This document shows, one piece after another, positions 1 to 7,406 of a stretch of 64,000 nucleotides of DNA. The position numbers and the translations under genes were made by a program. The stretch covers positions 930,001 through 994,000 of the forward strand of contig CBDFIN010000012.1 in the NCBI GenBank assembly GCA_965248135.1, in the 5' to 3' direction. This DNA comes from SZUA-100 sp965248135. Lineage in GTDB: Bacteria; Pseudomonadota; Alphaproteobacteria; Rhizobiales; Rhizobiaceae. The notes below the pieces were generated by a model that saw nothing but the letters and a program-made list of their open reading frames with translations, was not told the origin of the DNA and did no database searches. The number at the start of each line of letters is the position of its first letter. The stretch's first letter is position 1.

Positions 1-1320
1 GCCGCGATTATTCAGCCAGACCCGCAGGCTGTTCCAACCCCAGTAGGTACGGGCCGTCGGTCCGCCATGAATGACAATTACCATCGGCACAGCACCATCC
101 ACGCCCTTGGGAATGGAGACAAATGCCGGGATCGACAATCCATCCCTGGCCATGATGAAAACCGGTTTTACGGAAGATATTTGATCTCGGTAACGGGCAA
201 TCCCGGGTTTGGAGATCGAAGTGATTTTTCCAGACAAACGGTCTATCAGCTTGGTCTCATATCCGGCTTCCGCCTCATGCACCGTGACCAGTAGTTTGGA
301 ACTATCGCGGGTTCGTGAAACAACATGCACCGCAGCGTTTTTTGGTACTTTCAATCTGTTGATCATGGTTTGGTAACCATCATCAAAGAACCGGCGTTCC
401 TGATAGCCGGGGCTCAGCATCGCCATCATCGGGGTTTGCGTTTTTGAATTGATTATTATGCGTCCATAATCCACCGACGAATGCTGGTCGATGATTTCTT
501 CCTCGCCATTGTTTAGATCGAATCGCACCAGGGCCGACTTGTCACGGCCAAGATTTGATATCGCATGAACCATGCCACCTGGATCGGGATCGCTTATCGG
601 CGAAAAAATATCTTCAAATGTCCCCCGCACCACTTCGCGCCAGCCAGTAGACTGACGCATTTCAAAGCGCCAGTCAGCACCCGATACATACCGGGTACGC
701 GCAAAAATATCGCCATTGCGTGTCACATGCCAGTCAACGCCTTCCTCTACGCTCAAACCCATGGATTCCGTTTCGCCGCTTAAAATATCCAAGCGATACA
801 GATCAAAGCGCGAGCGGTCACGCCCGTTATGGGCAATCAGCACGGTTGAACCGGCTTCTTCGGGAACCTTGTAAAAGAAAGATTTGACGTCCTTGCCAAA
901 GTCATAGCTTCTGGGCTTGGCGTTTGGCACCGTTGTGTCGATTGAAACCAAGACATCATTTTCCCAGCCATCGCGATCGGCCTGATAAAGCAGATGTCGG
1001 CTGTCGCTGGCCCACACGTACCAGCGAACGACGTCTTTGGTATGAAAAATGTCTGCCTTAGAACCATCAAGCGGCTTTACCCAAAGCGCGGGTTTAAACC
1101 ACTTGGATTCCAACCATGACAGTTTGCTGCCATCCGGCGAAAGACTGTATCTCCAACGTGCGTCACTGTCGGCGTATAATGCGCGAAGGGGGATGACTGG
1201 TGGCAGATCGGCCTCGGCAAGCCCGGCATGAGAAGCAGATATCGGCTTGAATATCCAGCCGCCAACAGCCACGACGGCGATAAGAAAAACAAGGAAAACT
1301 GTCAGCATCTTTTTCGCCAC
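1..1320 (-). CDS. S9 family (prolyl oligopeptidase-type) peptidase, 3' end outside window
   Basis: The minus-strand frame is open from a GTG start to the window edge, giving about 440 N-terminal residues. The start follows an AGGAG ribosome site 7-8 bases upstream; an ATG four codons later is the alternative. A hydrophobic anchor (roughly residues 6-22) is followed by a beta-propeller-like stretch with WD-type phrases (SDARWRYSLSPDGS, WASDSRHLLYQADRDG). Near the edge comes the opening of the alpha/beta-hydrolase domain with VIVIHGGPTAR, the HGGP segment of S9 peptidases that contributes to the oxyanion hole. The catalytic Ser, Asp and His lie beyond the window. Such enzymes cleave short peptides; the N-terminal anchor suggests a membrane-attached periplasmic position. 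The family call is firm and the substrate unknown. Confidence 0.85.
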   Translation of the reverse strand, partial: MAKKMLTVFLVFLIAVVAVGGWIFKPISASHAGLAEADLPPVIPLRALYADSDARWRYSLSPDGSKLSWLESKWFKPALWVKPLDGSKADIFHTKDVVRWYVWASDSRHLLYQADRDGWENDVLVSIDTTVPNAKPRSYDFGKDVKSFFYKVPEEAGSTVLIAHNGRDRSRFDLYRLDILSGETESMGLSVEEGVDWHVTRNGDIFARTRYVSGADWRFEMRQSTGWREVVRGTFEDIFSPISDPDPGGMVHAISNLGRDKSALVRFDLNNGEEEIIDQHSSVDYGRIIINSKTQTPMMAMLSPGYQERRFFDDGYQTMINRLKVPKNAAVHVVSRTRDSSKLLVTVHEAEAGYETKLIDRLSGKITSISKPGIARYRDQISSVKPVFIMARDGLSIPAFVSIPKGVDGAVPMVIVIHGGPTARTYWGWNSLRVWLNNRG

Positions 1321-1580
1321 CGGGGTTCTCCTGTATTGTAAAATCTCGCGAGCGACCTTATCGCAGTAGTTCTGTATCAATAACAGCATCCCCGCAATGC
1401 CAAGGCCGACCAAGAATCACTGGCCAAGTCAGTTGCCGGTGTAGGATCAGTTTTTAGAAAAAACTCCCGTCACAATCGATAGAACCAAAACCCCGCCCGG
1501 TTTCATCATCGTGACGAATTGGTAGCGCTTTTATTGCTTCAACGACAATCATTCGGCGTTTTTTTGGAAGAAATGAAAAA

Positions 1581-1973
1581 TCACTTCAAAGGTTTTTTGT
1601 GCCACAGACCACATTTGTCGAAATAGCCAAAATAACCACGTGCCTTGGAATAGCTAATCCTTTTGAAGCCATATTTCCTCAAGGGCTTGTCAAAATCGCT
1701 GAACGAAGTTCCCCAGGCCCACCGCCAGTAGGTTTTGGAAGTGTTGGGTTTATAAGTCACCTTTATCAACGGTGATGATCGCCTGCTTGGATTTTCCTTA
1801 CATATGAAGCTTGTCGGCAGTAGTTTTCTCTTCCTCAGGCTGTTCATATAATGCTTGATCTTGGCAGTTCTCATCCAAGTTGAGCTGGCCGCTTGGGAAT
1901 GGTTGCTCATGATGGTCAGCATGGAAAACGCCAGCACCATTGCGAGGGTTTTCGTATGTTTCAATATGTCCAT
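1581..1973 (-). CDS. Small secreted protein of unknown function
   Basis: This 130-residue protein has a clear signal peptide: basic start (MDILKHTK), hydrophobic core (LAMVLAFSMLTIMS) and an AxA-like cleavage region (HSQAAS). The mature part is basic and aromatic (YKPNTSKTYWRWAWG, YFGYFDKCGLWHKKP) and has two cysteines that could form a disulfide in the periplasm. No family is recognised. It is transcribed away from the DUF2975 gene, in DNA visibly AT-richer than most of the window. The codon use looks genuine but no homology supports it from reading alone. Confidence 0.5.
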   Translation of the reverse strand: MDILKHTKTLAMVLAFSMLTIMSNHSQAASSTWMRTAKIKHYMNSLRKRKLLPTSFICKENPSRRSSPLIKVTYKPNTSKTYWRWAWGTSFSDFDKPLRKYGFKRISYSKARGYFGYFDKCGLWHKKPLK

Positions 1974-2150
1974 TATCTCCTGTTACATAAAAATTAATCA
2001 TCGTTAAACAATAATTAAATGGAAGATCACGTTATGTCAAGTGATTGCAGAACGATTCCAAATTCCGCAATGTGTCTTGTTTTCCCTCTCTTGACTTTTT
2101 CCTCATCGATACGTTTATTATCGTACCACAGCAATTTACTGCGAGATCCG

Positions 2151-2678
2151 ATGAGACAGGCACGAATTCAAAAATACTCGATAGTGCTGATGGCCCTGAT
2201 TGCTTGCTACACAATCTACTACCCTTACTCGTCGTTGAGCTGGTTAGTGGATTTCTCTTTCCTTCAACCGGAACGCATGGAAAAGAACAACTGGACCGGC
2301 GGACTGGTAGATACGCAGATCCGGGTTACTTATTTTCTCATGTGGCTGGTGCCAGTGCTGGCCGGCATTTATGCGTGTCTTGCCGGAATGTTTGTCGCCG
2401 ATCTTTGCCGAAAGGGGCTCTATTTCAGTGAAAAAGTTGCAAAAGGCATAATTCATCTTGGAATATCGATAATGGTTTCGCTATTGAGCGATACACTGGC
2501 GACATCGTTCACACCCAAAGTGTTGTCGTGGTTAAATCCGGTTGAGAAAGCGGGTTTGCGATTTAGATTTGACTATGCCGATACGGGGCTGATTCTGTGC
2601 GGCTTTGCATTCTGCATCATGGGTTTGGTAATGCGGGAGGCCGTTCTTATAGCCAAAGAAAATGATGGTTTTGTGTAA
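2151..2678 (+). CDS. DUF2975 family membrane protein
   Basis: The protein of about 175 residues has four hydrophobic segments, near residues 10-30, 60-85, 100-120 and 145-165. Its layout matches DUF2975 proteins, which are typically encoded directly before a short Xre regulator, exactly as here. The frame is open further upstream to 2019, but ATG at 2151 (MRQARIQKYS) gives the expected soluble-to-first-helix start and is preferred. Its stop overlaps the next start by one base (TAATG), so the two are translationally coupled. The biochemical role is unknown; a membrane sensor or partner for the regulator is an inference. Base composition is AT-rich compared with the flanking housekeeping genes. 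Confidence 0.7.
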   Translation: MRQARIQKYSIVLMALIACYTIYYPYSSLSWLVDFSFLQPERMEKNNWTGGLVDTQIRVTYFLMWLVPVLAGIYACLAGMFVADLCRKGLYFSEKVAKGIIHLGISIMVSLLSDTLATSFTPKVLSWLNPVEKAGLRFRFDYADTGLILCGFAFCIMGLVMREAVLIAKENDGFV

Positions 2679-2884
2679 TGCGCATTGTTGTCCGCCTGGA
2701 CGTTCAGCTTGCTAAAAATAAGATGAGGTCAAAAGACCTGGCGAGAAGGATTGGCATTACACCACAAAATCTCAGCCTGTTGAAATCTGGAAAAGTCAAG
2801 GGGGTGCGGTTCAAGACACTTGCTGCAATTTGCGCAGCACTTGATTGCCAGCCCGGCGATATTCTGGAGGTGCAGGAAGATTGA
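2678..2884 (+). CDS. Xre/Cro-type transcriptional regulator (YozG-like)
   Basis: A 68-residue protein made of a single helix-turn-helix domain: MRSKDLARRIGITPQNLSLLKSGK is the HTH, followed by the conserved FKTLAAICAALDCQPGDILE tail. This minimal HTH form is the usual partner of DUF2975 membrane proteins. It begins inside the stop codon of the upstream gene, so it forms an operon with it. By analogy it binds DNA as a dimer and may regulate its own operon; no operator could be picked out by eye. Confidence 0.85.
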   Translation: MRIVVRLDVQLAKNKMRSKDLARRIGITPQNLSLLKSGKVKGVRFKTLAAICAALDCQPGDILEVQED

Positions 2885-3040
2885 GTTTTCCCGCATTATC
2901 ATGCCCTTTGTCCGACGCTGAAGCGGTTGGGCGGATCAAAATGGTGGACAGCCCTTGCCTGGTCTATCCGTTATTTTTCGCATCAGTCCGACAAACCAAG
3001 CGCGGCGAAAGGCGTTAATTCAACCGATTTCTGGCGTTGC

Positions 3041-3889
<849 letters not shown>

Positions 3890-4202
3890 CAATCGAAAAT
3901 ACCTTGTTTACGGTGCGGACAGTCGGCAAGAATAGGCGCTTGGCGGCGGCTGTGCAATATGTCACACGGCGAAAATACTTGCCCTATTTGGTCTTTGCGG
4001 TCGAGCAAATGTCACCACTAATTGAAAAAACTTATCCTTGTCCAACCAAGCCATGATACCAATATCGCCGGTATGAACGGCAACGTTCGAAAAGTGGAGC
4101 GAAAAATGAAAGACCAATCCGTGCGATTGCTCTGAGGCCGCGGGTCTTTAGGCGAAGGCCACAATTTCCGCAAAGTGCCCAGGAGCACGAAAGGAGGTTG
4201 TC
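3890..4202. other. Intergenic region without a recognised gene
   Basis: This gap holds the divergent upstream regions of the MoxR ATPase and the small secreted protein. A 7-base inverted pair (AAAGACC ... GGTCTTT) lies around 4109-4153, and a strong AAGGAGG ribosome site sits at its right end before the ATG at 4203. Short frames on either strand have no recognisable product. Nothing further is seen. Confidence 0.5.
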
Positions 4203-4571
4203 ATGACCCTTGCACACCTTGAAACTCTGTTCCCGAAAATTGGAAAAGCGATGATATCTGGCGCGCTTGGCGCGGCATTGATGATTGGCTCCGTTACCTC
4301 GAACGCCAGTGCCGCAAGCCAACGTTGCGGCAACCGCGAGGTCATTGTCAAAACCCTGGATACCCGGTTTAAAGAAAACCGCCAGGCAATGGGCCTTGCA
4401 TCAAGCATCAATCTGCTTGAAGTGTTCGTCTCTAAACATGGCACCTGGACGATCATTTCGACCCGCGCCAACGGCATTGCCTGCATTGTAGCTGCCGGAA
4501 AATCCTGGATGTCGTTGCCGGCAAACCCAAAAGGAGACGCGGTCTCCTATAGCTGGACACCACCAAGATAA
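4203..4571 (+). CDS. Small secreted protein of unknown function
   Basis: This 122-residue frame starts at an ATG with a near-perfect AAGGAGG site 6 bases upstream. The N-terminus is a somewhat long signal peptide (ISGALGAALMIGSVTSNASA) with a plausible cleavage after ASA. The mature domain of about 85 residues contains two cysteines (QRCGNRE and GIACIVAAG) and a WTIISTRANG stretch. Small exported proteins of this layout are common in rhizobia, but the family has no function known to me. The gene is followed at once by two 84-bp direct repeats. Confidence 0.6.
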   Translation: MTLAHLETLFPKIGKAMISGALGAALMIGSVTSNASAASQRCGNREVIVKTLDTRFKENRQAMGLASSINLLEVFVSKHGTWTIISTRANGIACIVAAGKSWMSLPANPKGDAVSYSWTPPR

Positions 4572-4582
4572 TTTGATCATTG

Positions 4583-4758
4583 CTCTCTTTGCTCACGGCG
4601 ATTTCGGGCGGCGCCCGAGCCTCCGCATGGGCGGCGCATAAGCGCCGGTCGCTGTGCGCTCCTGATAATCGTTACTCTCTTTGCTCACGGCGATTTCGGG
4701 CGGCGCCCGAGCCTCCGCATGGGCGGCGCATAAGCGCCGGTCGCTGTGCGCTCCTGAT
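4583..4758. repeat. Two identical 84-bp direct repeats (dispersed family)
   Basis: Positions 4583-4666 and 4675-4758 are identical over 84 bases and are separated by 8 bases. Each copy contains two GC-rich hairpin cores, GGGCGGCGCCC and GGCGC-ATAA-GCGCC, and ends in GTGCGCTCCTGAT. A diverged copy in the opposite orientation lies at 46905-46982. The pair sits between the convergent secreted-protein gene and maeB, so on the minus strand it would form a structured 3' untranslated region of maeB. Translated frames across the repeat are considered artefacts. Confidence 0.9.
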
Positions 4759-4765
4759 GGCTTCA

Positions 4766-7063
4766 CTAACTCCCAAATTGGTTGCGGGCATTATAGGCGG
4801 CAATTGCCGCCATATTGACAAGATCAGAATCCCGTGCGCCCAAAGAAACGATCTGCACCGGCTTTTCAAAGCCCACAAGCAGCGGACCGATGACCGTCGA
4901 GCCGCCAAGTTCCTGTAGCATTTTGGTCGAAATCGATGCTGAATGAAATGCTGGCATGACCAGCACATTGGCCGATGCCGATAAGCGGCAGAACGGATAG
5001 GAGCGACGCAGTTCCTTGTTCAAGGCCACATCGGCGGCCATGTCACCATCATATTCAAAATCGACTTTCCTTTGATCAAGAATACGTACCGCTTCCTTTA
5101 CTTTTTCCGAGCGTTCACCAGAGGGATGGCCGAAGGTCGAATAGGCCAGCAACGCCACCCGCGGCTCATAGCCGAAAAGCCGGGCGGTTTTGGCAGCCTG
5201 CTCAGCAATATCGGCAAGTTCCTCCGAATTCGGCATATCGGTGACGGCGGTATCTGCCACAAGCACCGTGCGTCCCCGGCAAAGCGCCAGCGAAACGCCG
5301 ATAATCCGCTCTCCCGGATTAGGATCAATCACCCGCAATACATCGCTCAACACAATCGAATAGTTGCGGGTTACGCCCGAGACCATGCCATCGGCATCGC
5401 CAAGTGCCACCATCGCGGCGGCAAAATGGTTGCGGTCGTTTTTGATAATACGAACACAATCGCGATGCAGAAAACCCTGCCGCTGCAGACGCTGGTAAAG
5501 ATGACCGACATAGGCATCAACCCGGTTGGTCAGTTGAGCATTGGTGATCTCGATACCGTCACGGTCAACATCAATACCGGCATTGTCAGCGGTTTGGCGC
5601 AATTGCTTTTCACGCCCGACAAGAACCGCCGTTCCCAGTTTCTGATTGGCAAACGACACGGCGGCACGGATAACCTGTTCTTCCTCGCCTTCAGCAAATA
5701 CGATGCGCTTGGGCGAGCGGCGCACCTGCTCATAGATGCGCTGCAGGGTCGAGGCGATCGGATCACGCCTGGCTGAAAGCTGCTGGGTATAGGCGGTAAA
5801 ATTGACAATCGGGCGCCGCGCCACGCCGGTATCGATTGCAGCCTTTGCCACCGCCGGTGGAATAGAGCTGATAAGGCGGGTGTCAAAGGGCACCGGTATA
5901 ATGTAGTTGGCACCAAACTTTGGACGGTTTCCCTGATAGGCGGCGGCAACTTCGTCCGGCACATCTTCGCGTGCCAGTTCGGCCAACGCCTCGACTGCGG
6001 CAATTTTCATTTCTTCATTAATGGTGGTTGCCTGCACGTCGAGAGCACCGCGGAAAATATAGGGAAATCCGAGCACATTATTGACCTGATTAGGGTAATC
6101 AGAACGCCCGGTGGCGATGATCGCATCATCGCGTATCGCCTCAACCTGTTGCGGGCTGATTTCTGGGTCCGGATTGGCCATGGCGAAAATTATCGGTTTG
6201 TCGGCCATTGAGCGCACCATGTCGTCGGTGAGTGCCCCCTTGACCGAAAGTCCCAGGAAAACATCGGCACCAACCATCGCCTCTTCCAGTGAACGGGCAT
6301 CGGTTTCGATCGTGTGCGCCGATTTCCACTGGTTCATGCCCTCTTCGCGACCCTTGTAGATCGGCCCTTTGGTGTCACAAAGAATAATGTTTTGTGGATT
6401 AAACCCCATCGCCTTGATCAATTCGACACAGGCAATCCCGGCGGAACCAGCGCCATTGCAAACCAGTTTGGTGGTCTTTTTATCCCGGTCGGTCAGATAA
6501 AGCGCATTAATCAAGCCGGCGGCGGTGATGATCGCAGTACCGTGCTGATCGTCATGGAAAACCGGAATATCCATGATCTCCCGCAAGGTCTGTTCAATGA
6601 TAAAACACTCCGGCGCCTTGATATCCTCCAGATTAATGCCGCCAAACGATGGCCCCAAATAGCGCACGCAATTGATGAACTCATCGGCGTCCTCGGTATC
6701 GACCTCAAGGTCGATGGCATCAATGTCGGCAAACCGCTTGAACAGAACGGCTTTGCCTTCCATCACCGGCTTGGAAGCAAGGGCACCAAGATTGCCAAGC
6801 CCAAGAATAGCTGTGCCATTGGAAATCACGCCGACCATGTTGCCACGGGTGGTATAGTCAAAGGCCCTTGAGGGGTCCTCGTGAATGGCGGTAACCGGAA
6901 CGGCAACACCGGGCGAATAGGCCAGCGACAGATCGCGCTGGGTGGTCATTGGCTTGGTGGCGGAAATCTCAAGCTTGCCGGGTCGGCCTTTGGCATGAAA
7001 GTCCAACGCCTCCTCGTCGGTGATCGTCGGTCGGTTTTTTTTGTTGTTTTCGGGGGAAACCAT
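4766..7063 (-). CDS. maeB: NAD(P)-dependent malic enzyme with phosphotransacetylase-like domain
   Basis: The enzyme oxidatively decarboxylates malate to pyruvate, feeding acetyl-CoA supply when cells grow on C4-dicarboxylates. The 765 residues match the long rhizobial forms (Dme/Tme). The N-terminal malic domain (about 1-430) carries SLAYSPGVA, PVFHDDQHGTAI and the nucleotide-binding GAGSAGIACVELI. The C-terminal third (about 440-765) resembles phosphate acetyltransferase (RIVFAEGEEEQVIRAA, DADGMVSGVTRNY) and is generally regulatory rather than catalytic in this family. Whether NAD or NADP is preferred cannot be decided by eye. It is a single-gene unit on the minus strand; the 84-bp repeats lie just after its stop. 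Confidence 0.95.
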   Translation of the reverse strand: MVSPENNKKNRPTITDEEALDFHAKGRPGKLEISATKPMTTQRDLSLAYSPGVAVPVTAIHEDPSRAFDYTTRGNMVGVISNGTAILGLGNLGALASKPVMEGKAVLFKRFADIDAIDLEVDTEDADEFINCVRYLGPSFGGINLEDIKAPECFIIEQTLREIMDIPVFHDDQHGTAIITAAGLINALYLTDRDKKTTKLVCNGAGSAGIACVELIKAMGFNPQNIILCDTKGPIYKGREEGMNQWKSAHTIETDARSLEEAMVGADVFLGLSVKGALTDDMVRSMADKPIIFAMANPDPEISPQQVEAIRDDAIIATGRSDYPNQVNNVLGFPYIFRGALDVQATTINEEMKIAAVEALAELAREDVPDEVAAAYQGNRPKFGANYIIPVPFDTRLISSIPPAVAKAAIDTGVARRPIVNFTAYTQQLSARRDPIASTLQRIYEQVRRSPKRIVFAEGEEEQVIRAAVSFANQKLGTAVLVGREKQLRQTADNAGIDVDRDGIEITNAQLTNRVDAYVGHLYQRLQRQGFLHRDCVRIIKNDRNHFAAAMVALGDADGMVSGVTRNYSIVLSDVLRVIDPNPGERIIGVSLALCRGRTVLVADTAVTDMPNSEELADIAEQAAKTARLFGYEPRVALLAYSTFGHPSGERSEKVKEAVRILDQRKVDFEYDGDMAADVALNKELRRSYPFCRLSASANVLVMPAFHSASISTKMLQELGGSTVIGPLLVGFEKPVQIVSLGARDSDLVNMAAIAAYNARNQFGS

Positions 7064-7210
7064 CTATTTCTTTCAGATCGGGTGGCGGTAGGAAACTAGC
7101 TTTTACCGAGAGCAACATCATTATCCAAGCAGACCATCGGCCACAAGGCGGGATGTGTGAATAATGTTGCATTGAGGTGAAAGGTCGCCGCCAATCTGCT
7201 ATGAAGGCCG

Positions 7211-7289
7211 CTAGTGGAACGAATTTGACATTTGATACCCACTTGCAGCCTCGTTCATTTTCAAATGTCAAATTCAACAATTCCACTAG
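7211..7289. repeat. Hairpin repeat type A, copy 1
   Basis: A 79-bp near-palindrome with ends CTAGTGGAA / TTCCACTAG and an inner stem AATTTGACATTTGA / TCAAATGTCAAATT. A second copy of exactly the same length lies at 48057-48135 in opposite orientation. It is followed by a 12-base spacer and hairpin type B; the A-spacer-B order suggests one composite element. It lies in the gap between the divergent maeB and mutS genes, so it would be transcribed as leader sequence for one of them. Confidence 0.85.
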
Positions 7290-7301
7290 ATTCAATATTT
7301 T

Positions 7302-7382
7302 GCTGGTGGTTCTTTTTTGATTCCAACATTTGCAAATAAGAGTGCTGCAAAGGGATGCAAATGCTGGAATCGAACCACTAGC
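7302..7382. repeat. Hairpin repeat type B, copy 1
   Basis: An 81-bp imperfect palindrome with ends GCTGGTGGTTC / GAACCACTAGC and inner arms CCAACATTTGCA / TGCAAATGCTGG. The outermost CTAGTGG-type end is shared with hairpin A. Other copies are at 42123-42189 (alone) and 47974-48047 (joined to A). It ends 24 bases before the mutS start codon, so it probably lies in the mutS leader. Confidence 0.85.
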
Positions 7383-7406
7383 AGATAATTCGGGAACAAT
7401 TGCAGC

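Noticed and set aside
4583..4758. Direct repeats as a CRISPR array
   Set aside because: Only two units of 84 bp with an 8-bp gap; no spacers of normal length and no cas genes.
4580..4918. Open frame of 112 codons across the 84-bp repeats and the end of maeB
   Set aside because: Most of it is translation of the repeat units, visible as an internal duplication; the rest is antisense to maeB.
5072..5776. 234-codon plus-strand frame antisense to maeB
   Set aside because: Shadow of a strongly conserved gene on the other strand.
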